Program-made: the position numbers and the translations under genes
Shown: piece by piece, positions 43,848 through 52,263 of the stretch
Layout of the letters: each line of letters starts with the position of its first letter
Position numbering within the stretch: the stretch's first letter is position 1
Notes under the pieces: model-generated
Seen by the model: the letters and a program-made list of their open reading frames with translations, nothing else
The model's database searches: none
What the model was told of the DNA's origin: nothing
Assembly: GCF_900626095.1 (NCBI RefSeq)
Contig: NZ_UYZZ01000009.1
Coordinates: 82,103 to 146,102, forward strand
Source: Clostridium rectalis
GTDB taxonomy: Bacteria > Bacillota > Clostridia > Clostridiales > Clostridiaceae
DNA: 64,000 bases
Direction: 5' to 3'

Positions 43848-44901
43848 AACAAGAGAGTTTACTAGTCTTAATAAATTATATTATAGAGAATTAGATTCTA
43901 GAAAAAAAGAATATATTGATTTTTTAAAGAACGAACAAGACTTACAGAATGTGACTATAGATAATTATGAAAATCAGATGTATAAAATTCGTACCTTTGA
44001 AGAAACAATAGACAAAAATAGAAATATAGAATATTACACTGTAGATGAAATTTCCAGGCTATTAGAAAACATGACTTTTAGTTCTGAAAGTTCAGCGATG
44101 GTTTATAAGAATAGAATTTTAGACTATTTAAAATTTTGCACAGAGCATTATGGCATTCAAAAAGATATTGGTTTACTAAATACTATATCTCAAAAATCTT
44201 ATTTACAAGGACTAGTAAATAAAAGGCTAAAGTATTTAAAATATATAACAGAAAGTATGTTATATGAAGCTGTACAAGATTTAGTAAACCCTCAAGATAT
44301 TGTTATATCTCTTTTAATTTTTGAAGGAATAAAAGGAACTAATAATCAAGACTTAATTAATATTAAAAAAGAACAATATAATAAAGAAACTAAAATATTA
44401 GAATATGTAAAGCAAGATACACTAGAAACAATAGAAATAAAATGCAATGAATTTCTTTCAGATGCAATAGAAAGATCATTATTATCAGATACTTATTATT
44501 TCAAGAATGGTAAGGGAATGGGATGTCACGACATGACAAAAATAGTTGATTCTCCTTATTTAATAGCTCCTACTGCTCAGTTAAACGCTAGGATAAATAA
44601 TTACAGTGGTCAAAAAGTTTATGGGCAGACAATTCAATCTAGAGTACTTAAGATATTTAAGCATTTTTTAAATGTTAATTCTCAGCATGTAACTGTTCAA
44701 AGTCTCTATCATTCAGGCATTATCAACAGAATGGTAAAACTTACAGAAAATAAATATAGTGGGAATAAGTTAAGAAAGATAGATTTTGCTCGATATATTG
44801 AGCAAAACGAAAAATTAGGTATCCAAACAGGATATCGTCTTTATGATATATATGATATTTTATACAATAAATTCAAATTAGATATAATAGATTTATCATA
44901 A
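43837..44901 (+). CDS. mrpR: MrpR (YopR)-like lysogeny repressor with integrase fold
   Basis: 354 residues with a tyrosine-recombinase layout: an N-terminal SAM-like domain (EYIDFLKNEQDLQNVTIDNYEN) and a catalytic-domain fold. The active site is gone. The first Arg position reads EGIKGTNNQDLINI and the HxxR motif reads LYHSGIINRM. SPbeta MrpR has exactly this inactive-integrase build and represses lytic genes by binding dispersed repeats. I prefer ATG 43837, which overlaps the previous gene by 11 bases. Confidence 0.7.
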   Translation: MIGRTREFTSLNKLYYRELDSRKKEYIDFLKNEQDLQNVTIDNYENQMYKIRTFEETIDKNRNIEYYTVDEISRLLENMTFSSESSAMVYKNRILDYLKFCTEHYGIQKDIGLLNTISQKSYLQGLVNKRLKYLKYITESMLYEAVQDLVNPQDIVISLLIFEGIKGTNNQDLINIKKEQYNKETKILEYVKQDTLETIEIKCNEFLSDAIERSLLSDTYYFKNGKGMGCHDMTKIVDSPYLIAPTAQLNARINNYSGQKVYGQTIQSRVLKIFKHFLNVNSQHVTVQSLYHSGIINRMVKLTENKYSGNKLRKIDFARYIEQNEKLGIQTGYRLYDIYDILYNKFKLDIIDLS

Positions 44902-44912
44902 TTTAAAATTGA

Positions 44913-44957
44913 CTTTTTCCAATTAACCCTATATTTTATTGGGTTAATTGGAAAAAG
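44913..44957 (+). terminator. Strong terminator of the mrpR-like operon
   Basis: CTTTTTCCAATTAACCC at 44913 is perfectly complementary to 44941-44957, and TATTATTATAT follows. Confidence 0.85.
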
Positions 44958-45124
44958 TATTATTATATAAAATTCGACAAGTTTATATTTTTTTATACTC
45001 CTATTCAAAATAATTTTAAAACATTCTTCATTATATTATTTAATTTCAGTTATAGTATTATTAAACTTATCGTTGTAAATAAATTGTATAATAACAAATA
45101 TATTTAAAAAGTATAAAAAATTGA

Positions 45125-45183
45125 TTGTTCCAATATTTAGGTTGTGGTATAATTAAAATATATCATAATCGAACATTTGTTCG
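45125..45183 (+). promoter_or_regulatory. Promoter with a perfect LexA (SOS) box
   Basis: TTGTTC at 45125 and an extended TGGTATAAT -10 (45145-45153) are followed by CGAACATTTGTTCG at 45170-45183. This is an exact match to the Firmicute LexA/DinR consensus CGAACNNNNGTTCG. LexA bound there would block early transcription until DNA damage. Confidence 0.8.
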
Positions 45184-45231
45184 CAGTATTGAAAATTTTA
45201 TAACTTTAAAAGAAAAATGGAGGTATTATTA

Positions 45232-45492
45232 ATGAAAATAGAAATTATAGATTATTTAAATGAAAACAAAGGATATGGTATAACTATTTCCGAAATAGAA
45301 GGAAACGAAAAGGTTTTAAGTAATGTCAGATATAATTTTGATAAGAATATAACAATAGAAGGTTTAAATGAATTTAGAGAAATGGAGAAATACATAATAG
45401 ACACAAAAGAAATAAAAAAAATTGAAAAAGATGTAACTAATATCATTATACATACTACTACAAAACAAATAATCATTGAAAATTGGAATTGA
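45232..45492 (+). CDS. Small SOS-controlled protein, 86 residues
   Basis: ATG 45232 follows GGAGG. MKIEIIDYLNENKGYGITIS, then an acidic alpha/beta body ending TKQIIIENWN. No family is recognised. Its LexA box and its place right after the lysogeny repressor suggest an induction protein, for example an antagonist of the MrpR-like repressor. That is inference. Confidence 0.55.
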   Translation: MKIEIIDYLNENKGYGITISEIEGNEKVLSNVRYNFDKNITIEGLNEFREMEKYIIDTKEIKKIEKDVTNIIIHTTTKQIIIENWN

Positions 45493-45722
45493 TAATTATT
45501 TGTTGGAAATGTAAATAAAAACAATTCAATCAAAGAAATATTAATACTTATGTAATAATTAGAGTTTGTATATTATTATTAAACTGTCCAAGCATTAATA
45601 ATAAATGTCTTAAAACGACTTAAAAATTTATGTATTATATAAAAATTAATAAAAAAAAGATTAAAAGAAAGGAATAGGGAAGATTAGAGTTTTTTCTTCT
45701 TATATCTATTTCTTATAATATA

Positions 45723-46002
45723 TTCTTATAAAGTTCTTATAAAGTTCTTATTGGAATTTATAAGTGTTGGTGTTAAAAGGTTTATGCACATTTTAAGTTC
45801 ATAAGAATACTCGATAAGGTTCATGAACTAACTATAGTAAGAGCATGGTTGTACTATAGTTAGTTCATGAGAATACTTGATAAGGTTCATGGTTCTACTA
45901 TAGTTAAATGTTATTGTGTATAACAATACTGTTGATAATGTTAATAATTCTATGTAGCTTTGTTAAATTAACAATTGTAACTGTTGATAAGTATGTGGAT
46001 AA
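45723..46002. other. Replication origin: iterons and DnaA boxes
   Basis: It has 2.6 tandem copies of TTCTTATAAAG (45723-45751). Two 44-base direct repeats follow (45796-45839, 45862-45905) built on GTTCATGA and ACTATAGT. DnaA boxes are TTATGCACA 45782 (+), TTATACACA 45915-45923 (-) and TTATCCACA 45994-46002 (-), plus two TTATCAACA near-matches at 45930 and 45982 (-). A short frame at 45908-46111 overlaps this and has no ribosome-binding site. The 45493-45722 stretch has no gene. Confidence 0.75.
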
Positions 46003-46129
46003 CATATATGTAAGTGAATATTTTATATTTTCTCTTACTATTCAAGGTCACTATAAAGTAAGTTTATTTTCTTGGAAGATTGCATTCATAATGTTATCAT
46101 ATTATATATAGTGAACTTTATAAAGGTCT

Positions 46130-46264
46130 GTCAACTGCCAACTACCCTTTAGGGTAGTGGCTTGTAGAAATTACGGAAAATAATTAGTGATATTATACTT
46201 TCGAGATAATATAGAAATTATTTAGTACCTAAGAACCCCATGCCTTTAGGCTTGGGAGTTTCAG
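46130..46264 (+). mobile_element. Miniature IS remnant: foreign left end plus A/B-type right end
   Basis: The left end (CAACTGCCAACTACCC, then a TACCC-TTTA-GGGTA hairpin) matches the solitary end at 34391. The right 90 bases match the omega-RNA end of copies A and B, finishing GTTTCAG. No genes are inside. It may still make an omega-RNA with guide ATTAGTGTCTATTGATTATG. Confidence 0.7.
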
Positions 46265-46265
46265 A

Positions 46266-46397
46266 TTAGTGTCTATTGATTATGGATATGAAAATAATAT
46301 GGTTGATAGATTATGGAACGAAATTGAAAACTATTGCAAAGATTTATATAAATATAGAGTAAATAAAAATCAAACTAATTTTCTAGTTACTCAATAA
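46266..46397 (+). pseudogene. Orphan 3' gene fragment beside the IS remnant
   Basis: Beyond the right end an open frame reads LVSIDYGYENNMVDRLWNE and ends TNFLVTQ with a stop. It has no start of its own, so it is the tail of a gene cut by the element. Confidence 0.45.
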
Positions 46398-46401
46398 TCA
46401 A

Positions 46402-46513
46402 TTTAGGCTATAGATATATAACAGCCTATAGCCTAACTTTAAGTTTTAATATGAGTTATCAAAATAAAACCATATAACAGAAAAATTTTGATAATTGATA
46501 TTAAAACTTAAAA
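46402..46513 (+). repeat. Conserved two-hairpin intergenic element, copy 2
   Basis: Same element as 21719-21843. A GGCTATAG/CTATAGCC hairpin is followed by AAGTTTTAATATGAGTTATC pairing with GATAATTGATATTAAAACTT around CATATAACAGAAAAA. Again it forms the leader of a gene with a GGAGTTGTT start. Confidence 0.6.
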
Positions 46514-46539
46514 ATCAATTAATAAGGAGTTGTTTTTAA

Positions 46540-47721
46540 ATGTCAAATTATTATGATATGAGAGAAGCAAAAGTAAATATAGCTAATGAATTAAGAAATA
46601 GAGGTTGGGAGATATTAGACTATAAAGAGGATGAAAGCGACATGATGACAGACTATTATAGCCCTGCAAATTGGGGAGGAATAGCAAAAAAGAATGGTTT
46701 TGTTTTATGTGTAGATACTCCATATTCTGCAAAAAGTATGCCAATTGAAAAATATAACTATGGTTCATGTTTAAGTCAATCTGATTTAAATAAAATCGAA
46801 AAACTTGAAGCATTAACACAAGAAAGAGGAGCAACAGAAGGAGAAGAAACAAACGCTAAAATGTTAATAGAAAAAATTAAAAATAATAAATCAAATGCTC
46901 CAGAAGTTGAAATAATAGGTTATACTACTGCCCATATGTCAAACCCTGGTCGCTGTAAATGGCATATTGAAAAAGATAGTAGTGTTTATGATAAAGGAAT
47001 TGGCATAACAAAATACAGAGATCTTCCAAATTCATGGGTATTTGATATTAATACAATGCAATTTAAAGATGGTTATAATAAATGGAATGGTAAAAAAAGA
47101 GAATTACCAGAAGAAACAAAAAAAATAATTAATGATTTTAAAAAATTAGTACTAAGATGGGAAAGAGTAGTAAACAGTATGAATGGAATAGGAGACGGTA
47201 CAGAAGAAACAGAAAAAGAAGCACAAGAACAACAACAAAACGAAAAAATGGAAAGAGTTATAAAAAAGGTAACTAAAAAAGTATGGAAAATGATTGAAGT
47301 TAAAAGAGATACTTTTAAAGTAGGTGATTATATAACTTTACCATATCATGGGCACTATTGGAAAATAACAACAGAATATATGAAAACAGGAACATGGAAG
47401 GGTATAAAAGACACTAGAAAGGCTTTTATATATGAAATAGTTAGAAGTGCTTCAAGAGGATATAAAGATTTAAAAAATCCTAAAAGATATTATGATTTTG
47501 AATATAGAATGTCAAAATCACTTGAAGAAGGAAAAATAAAAATATTTGAATTAAAAGAAGTCGAAGAAGTTCAAGAAGTTGAAAAATGGGTAAGAGTTAA
47601 AGCACAAAAGAAAAATACATATAAAAAAGAAGATACTACTATAACAGAAAAAGAACCACAACAAAACTCAAAAGAGGAAAATATAACAGCAAACAAGAAG
47701 AAAAGCAAGAAAATAATATAA
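46540..47721 (+). CDS. Large hypothetical protein, possibly C-terminally frameshifted
   Basis: 393 residues with AAGGAGTTGTT. It has an N-terminal alpha/beta region (EAKVNIANELRNRGWEILDY) and CDTPYSAKSMP-like residues (VDTPYSAKSM). A Gln/Glu-rich linker follows, then a domain with FKVGDYITLPYHGHYWKI and RKAFIYEIVRSASRGYKD. In another frame from about 47690 the DNA reads NINVSVKFNEAKQGIELHS up to the rep start, resembling the end domain of plasmid 'large polyvalent' proteins. The natural C-terminus may therefore be lost. Confidence 0.55.
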   Translation: MSNYYDMREAKVNIANELRNRGWEILDYKEDESDMMTDYYSPANWGGIAKKNGFVLCVDTPYSAKSMPIEKYNYGSCLSQSDLNKIEKLEALTQERGATEGEETNAKMLIEKIKNNKSNAPEVEIIGYTTAHMSNPGRCKWHIEKDSSVYDKGIGITKYRDLPNSWVFDINTMQFKDGYNKWNGKKRELPEETKKIINDFKKLVLRWERVVNSMNGIGDGTEETEKEAQEQQQNEKMERVIKKVTKKVWKMIEVKRDTFKVGDYITLPYHGHYWKITTEYMKTGTWKGIKDTRKAFIYEIVRSASRGYKDLKNPKRYYDFEYRMSKSLEEGKIKIFELKEVEEVQEVEKWVRVKAQKKNTYKKEDTTITEKEPQQNSKEENITANKKKSKKII

Positions 47722-47854
47722 ATGTATCTGTAAAATTTAACGAAGCTAAGCAGGGTATTGAATTACATTCGTTACAAGTAAAAATCCAATGTAATAAAAA
47801 ATACTATAGTATTTTCAAGTGGATACATGAGATGTTATATGAGGAGAGAGAAGT

Positions 47855-49096
47855 ATGAAGGAAATCGAACAGTTAGCTATTGTAGATAAAGTCAATAATA
47901 TATTAGGGTTTAAAGATGACATTGAATATAGACAACCTAAAAAACCTAAAAAACAGGAGCAAACATATAAAGGAATGAAACCTTCACAAAAAGTAAAAGT
48001 TTTAAAGATTCCAGTTGACGAAAGTATACTAGAAGGGAATCTAATAGAAATTCCTTTTATAAGTTATTATAAAGAAAAAGAACCATTAACAGCTGTTGAG
48101 TATGTTTGGGTTGATAGTAAAGGTGTAGAAAAAACAATAGAAGTAAGAGGGAGTAAGTGGGGTGTTCCAGACGAATATTGTTTTGATGTATTAACTGCTT
48201 TATTTAGATTGCATATAAAGCAAAATAAATGCATTGAATTTGATATAGAAAATAAAAAATGGAATATGAATAAAACAATTAATTTTTCTCTTAGTGAGTT
48301 GGCTAGAGAAATGGGATATAAAAGTTTAGGGAAGAATGTCTTTGATAAATTAGATATAGCACTTGAAATACTGAATGATACAACCATATATAATAAGGCA
48401 GGAGGAACATTCCTAGATGTAAAAACTAATACTTATTTAACACCAGAAAAAAAAGAGTCTATAAGAATAGTCACACACTACAAAAGTTATCGATATAGTA
48501 ATAAAGATAAAAATCAAAAACGTCTTAACTATAGAAAAATTAAAGATTACACGAGTGTAAAAATAGATGACTTCATATATGAAAGCTTGTGTAATTCTTA
48601 TTTTAAAATCTTTAATTATGAGAGCTATAGGTTGTTAAAGATGGGAATAGCTAAAAAAATTTATTTATTACTAAGTAAGTGGAGAGCAAATAGAAGTAAA
48701 GTATTTTTAAAATGGGAAACACTATATCAAAAAATTCCACTAACTGATAAAAAACCAGAAAAATATCGTAGGAAAAGAATAAGGGATGCTTATAATAAAC
48801 TTATAGAAATAGGGTTTTTAGTTAGGGTGCATGAAAATACTAAAGGGGTTGAATTTATTTTTGAAGATACAGCAAGCGATGAACTAGCGTTGGATGTTGT
48901 TGAAAGCAAAGATAAACCTAAAAAATATAATACTATTATGGAAATATTAATGGCTTTAAATGAATTAAAGATAGATAATGTTATTATACAAAATATATTA
49001 AATAGCGTAAGTATAGAAGTGATAAAGGCTACATTAGAAGAATCAGAAGGAGTAGCTTTAGAAGAAATGCAAGGCAAAATAAAATCATTACTATAG
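47855..49096 (+). CDS. RepA-like plasmid replication initiator
   Basis: 413 residues. IEIPFISYYKEKEPLTAVEYVW, then KWGVPDEYCFDVLTALFRLHIKQ and NFSLSELAREMGY form the first winged helix of an RPA/Rep-type initiator. SKWRANRSKVFLKWETLYQKI and KRIRDAYNKLIEIGFLVRV form the second. It should bind the iterons that flank the gene on both sides. The start follows GAGGAGAG and overlaps the end of the frameshifted upstream reading frame. Confidence 0.75.
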   Translation: MKEIEQLAIVDKVNNILGFKDDIEYRQPKKPKKQEQTYKGMKPSQKVKVLKIPVDESILEGNLIEIPFISYYKEKEPLTAVEYVWVDSKGVEKTIEVRGSKWGVPDEYCFDVLTALFRLHIKQNKCIEFDIENKKWNMNKTINFSLSELAREMGYKSLGKNVFDKLDIALEILNDTTIYNKAGGTFLDVKTNTYLTPEKKESIRIVTHYKSYRYSNKDKNQKRLNYRKIKDYTSVKIDDFIYESLCNSYFKIFNYESYRLLKMGIAKKIYLLLSKWRANRSKVFLKWETLYQKIPLTDKKPEKYRRKRIRDAYNKLIEIGFLVRVHENTKGVEFIFEDTASDELALDVVESKDKPKKYNTIMEILMALNELKIDNVIIQNILNSVSIEVIKATLEESEGVALEEMQGKIKSLL

Positions 49097-49136
49097 TATT
49101 TATATGAACTATTATAATTTTGAATAACACTATAGT

Positions 49137-49182
49137 ATAACCATGAACTTTATACAGAATAATATATAAAGTTCATGGTTAT
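49137..49182. repeat. 18-pair perfect hairpin carrying iteron-like half sites
   Basis: ATAACCATGAACTTTATA at 49137-49154 is exactly complementary to 49165-49182. It carries the GTTCATGGTT and CTATAGT elements of the origin repeats, and more half sites follow to about 49240. It may end rep transcription and also bind Rep. Nothing else is seen up to 49370. Confidence 0.65.
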
Positions 49183-49373
49183 ACGAATAAAGTATTGTAC
49201 TTATTATTTTTTAATTAATACTATAGTCGGTTCATGAATTTTATAAAAAGGATTAACAATATGAAGATAATAAATAGAAATCATTATTTTACAGATTTGA
49301 GTTTTATATACACCAATTAATCACCCGTAGTATTTTATATATCATGATGCTATAAATGAGAAATTTTATACTA

Positions 49374-49403
49374 ATGTAAAATAATTTAATAAAAACATTG
49401 ACA
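49374..49403 (+). promoter_or_regulatory. Motif plus TTGACA promoter
   Basis: ATGTAAAATAATTTAATAA (49374-49392) ends six bases before TTGACA at 49398. Confidence 0.65.
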
Positions 49404-49615
49404 AAAGATAATAAAAACAATATAATAAAAATATAGGAAGAAGGAGATGAATTATTAGCAGTACAATGTAAAATAATTTGTTGTAAAATGTGTTGGTATA
49501 TAAAAGGTTTTTATTTTTATCCATGAGTACAAAAATTTGTAGTTGCGACTATAAAAACCTGTGTTTGTATGATACAATAAAATGGATAAATAAGACAAGG
49601 AGGGTGAAATATGAA

Positions 49616-49810
49616 ATGAATATAGCACAAGTTATAATGGAAACAATAAAAGATCAAAGACACGATATTAAATGGGTAGCTGAAAAAGTAGATATACCCT
49701 ATACTACATTTTTATACAAATTGAAAAATGATAACTTTTTAGCAGAAGAGTTATTGAGGGTAGGGAAGTTATTAAATATTGATTTAGAAGAATTAAAAAA
49801 TAAAATTTAA
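49616..49810 (+). CDS. Small Xre-like helix-turn-helix protein
   Basis: 64 residues from ATG 49616: HDIKWVAEKVDIPYTTFLYKL is a Cro-type helix-turn-helix, with a short LNIDLEELKNKI end. An out-of-frame AUG-AAA-UGA mini-frame sits directly after the AGGAGGG site, five bases before the start. Confidence 0.65.
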   Translation: MNIAQVIMETIKDQRHDIKWVAEKVDIPYTTFLYKLKNDNFLAEELLRVGKLLNIDLEELKNKI

Positions 49811-49821
49811 AGGAGACAAAT

Positions 49822-50121
49822 ATGAACAAATCAAATTTAAAAGTAATGATAGACAGCAGACTTAAAAAGAACATAGAATCGTTAATGATATATGAAAATG
49901 GTTGTTGTTCAGTAAAATTCAAAGATATAGAAGATACATTCTGGTTTGATAAGGTAGAAGATTTACAAGAATTTATGCTTATTCAAGCAAAAGAAAGATA
50001 TTATGATAAATCTCTTAGAAAAGGTTATTTTCGATATATAAATGAAAACAATGAAGAAGTTATATATAAAATTAACAATGTTTCAAGAGGAAAACTAGAA
50101 GTAGAGGAAGGAGTGCGTTAA
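49822..50121 (+). CDS. Hypothetical protein, 99 residues
   Basis: AAAGGAG site, 11 bases after the Xre gene. Contains MIYENGCCSVKFKDIEDTFWF and a basic helix. No family is recognised. Confidence 0.55.
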   Translation: MNKSNLKVMIDSRLKKNIESLMIYENGCCSVKFKDIEDTFWFDKVEDLQEFMLIQAKERYYDKSLRKGYFRYINENNEEVIYKINNVSRGKLEVEEGVR

Positions 50122-50123
50122 TA

Positions 50124-50567
50124 ATGGAATTTGCAAAATATTATAAAGTTACAAATAAATTAAATAAATTATTAGAACAAAAGAAAGTGTTTTCTTATAC
50201 AAAAGATTACTGTAAAGACTTATTTATATGTGAAGATACACATATATTTTGGATATGTAGAATATTAGAAGGATATAATGAAGAGTATGAAAAAGAAGAT
50301 GGAAAATGGTTAGTAGAACGTAATAAAATAGATAAGTATGATTTTATAAATTTTATAGAAGAAAAACACAAAGAGAAATTTATAGTTAAACATAGACAAG
50401 ATAGAGACAATATTATAAGCTCTTTAGAGGATAATTTTGTCATAGAAAATGTAATTCTATTTGATGATGACCAAGGATTAGAAAATTGGGATAATTATGA
50501 ATGCGAAAGCTATGAAGAAGCAATAAGTGTCATAGATGGAGGACATGGAATAATAGAAGAGTATTAA
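50124..50567 (+). CDS. Hypothetical protein, 147 residues
   Basis: Follows the previous stop by two bases, behind GGAAGGAG. Trp/Cys patches (CEDTHIFWICRILEGYNEE) and an acidic end (YECESYEEAISVIDGGHG). No family is recognised. Confidence 0.55.
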   Translation: MEFAKYYKVTNKLNKLLEQKKVFSYTKDYCKDLFICEDTHIFWICRILEGYNEEYEKEDGKWLVERNKIDKYDFINFIEEKHKEKFIVKHRQDRDNIISSLEDNFVIENVILFDDDQGLENWDNYECESYEEAISVIDGGHGIIEEY

Positions 50568-50582
50568 GAAGAAGGTGCTTAA

Positions 50583-50708
50583 ATGGATAAACAGAGCTAT
50601 TTATTAACATATATTGATTGTGGTGAAGAAGACTTTGGATGGTTTGAGTCAGAGGAAGATGTAAGGAAGTTTATAATTGATAGAAGAGTAGCAGTAATTG
50701 AGTGTTAG
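50583..50708 (+). CDS. Hypothetical protein, 41 residues
   Basis: GAAGGTG precedes the ATG. MDKQSYLLTYIDCGEEDFGW and a helix ending AVIEC. It fits the co-linear run with the two preceding genes. Confidence 0.45.
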   Translation: MDKQSYLLTYIDCGEEDFGWFESEEDVRKFIIDRRVAVIEC

Positions 50709-50757
50709 CATATCAAAGATGCTGAAAAAATTGAAATCTAATAGGGAGGATTTATAA

Positions 50758-50914
50758 TTGGTAAAACTAATTAATTTGAATACAGGGGGATGTAATAGAA
50801 ATAGATGTATTTGCTTTAAGAGAAAGAGGAATTCCAGAAAATTATAGAGTAGCTGATGATATAACTACCAATGAATGGATTGAACTTTACTGTAAACAAC
50901 TTAATAAAGAGTAA
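50758..50914 (+). pseudogene. Small gene frameshifted in a G5 run
   Basis: GGGAGG precedes TTG 50758, giving VKLINLNTG. After the run of five G at 50785-50789 the sense continues only in the next frame (GDVIEIDVFALRERGIPENY to QLNKE). Removing one G would restore a 51-residue protein. Confidence 0.5.
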
Positions 50915-50972
50915 AAATACTATAGGTTGTTAATAAAATCAGAAATTTATATTAAAAATGGGGGATGAATGT

Positions 50973-52214
50973 ATGAGAGATTATTTGTTTTATAGCAAAG
51001 GAGACTTATATAATACAATTGAATGCCATAAACAAAATATAAAGAAAAATATAGAAAATCAAAAATCTGATTATATCTTAAATGTTAATCAAGATGATTA
51101 TATTGAATATTTATATAATAAATATATAATCAATCCTTTAGTTTTACATGAAGAAGAAATTAGTATTATTGAACAAAAAGAAATAGATGTAGATATATCC
51201 CATGAATGGGATAGGGCGATTTCTGATAGAACTAGACCTTTTTATATAAAAGGAAATTCAATTACAATTGGAATACCTTACGAAGGAGATAGAGAATTAT
51301 TTTATTTAAAACCATCCACATTTTCAACTATAATTCCTTGTGGAGTTGTAAAAGATACTGATTTATTACTCACTTTTGAGAATACAAATTTAACAAGTGA
51401 ACAAATTAAGAGTGATTTAGATAAAAACATTAAATTGATAAAACAATATATAGATTGGCAAAATGAAAGCATATTACCTTTTAATGATAATTTAAAAAAT
51501 TATTTAAAACAATTGTTTTTTAAAAGAAAAGATAAGTTGTTAAAAGATTTAAATTTAGTTGCATCATTAGGAATCCCATTAAGAAAAAATACTGAATATG
51601 CAAAAACTTATGTAGTTCCAACAACTAAAAAAAATGTAGAAATAGAAAAACCTATAATAAAAGAGAAAACTTTTGTTCCCGAACCAAGTATTGATATGTC
51701 AACATATGAAGATATTCTTAATACGTTAAATAATATGAGCATAGTTATGGAAAGGTGTCCTGAAGCTTTTAGTAAGATGGATGAAGAATCCTTGAGACAG
51801 CATTTTTTAGTTCAATTAAATGGTATTTATGAAGGTAATGCAACAGGAGAAACTTTTAATGCAAATGGCAAAACAGATATATTAATGAGAGAAAATGGGA
51901 AAAACGTATTTATAGGTGAATGTAAATTTTGGAAAGGCGACAAGGTGTTTACAGATACTATAGATCAAATTTTAAGTTATATGTGTTGGAGAGATACAAA
52001 AGGAGCTATACTTATATTCAATAGAAATAAAAATTTAAGTAATATAATAAAAAAAATACCTGATTTAGCACAAAAACACCCTAGTTATAAAAAAGAAATT
52101 AATATTCAGCAAGAAACATGTTTTAGATATATTTTTACTCAACCCAATGACAACAATAGAGAAATATTGTTAACTATAATGGTATTTGATATCCCTGTTA
52201 AAAAAAGTAATTAA
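50973..52214 (+). CDS. PD-(D/E)XK nuclease-like protein
   Basis: ATG 50973 follows GGGGGATG. The C-terminal third has the nuclease core: KTDILM (Asp302), then VFIGECKFWKG (Glu316-Cys-Lys318) and a following helix with QILSYMCWRDTKGAILIF. The N-terminal 260 residues are unrecognised. It is the first gene of a block with Fic, RelA/SpoT-type and FRG genes, so a defence role is plausible but unproven. Confidence 0.6.
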   Translation: MRDYLFYSKGDLYNTIECHKQNIKKNIENQKSDYILNVNQDDYIEYLYNKYIINPLVLHEEEISIIEQKEIDVDISHEWDRAISDRTRPFYIKGNSITIGIPYEGDRELFYLKPSTFSTIIPCGVVKDTDLLLTFENTNLTSEQIKSDLDKNIKLIKQYIDWQNESILPFNDNLKNYLKQLFFKRKDKLLKDLNLVASLGIPLRKNTEYAKTYVVPTTKKNVEIEKPIIKEKTFVPEPSIDMSTYEDILNTLNNMSIVMERCPEAFSKMDEESLRQHFLVQLNGIYEGNATGETFNANGKTDILMRENGKNVFIGECKFWKGDKVFTDTIDQILSYMCWRDTKGAILIFNRNKNLSNIIKKIPDLAQKHPSYKKEINIQQETCFRYIFTQPNDNNREILLTIMVFDIPVKKSN

Positions 52215-52263
52215 AATAAATGGAAAAGTTTATATACTTTGTATAATAAAAAGGAGGAAAACC

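Noticed and set aside
45908..46111. A 67-residue hydrophobic frame
   Set aside because: It overlaps several DnaA boxes and iterons of the origin and has no ribosome-binding site.
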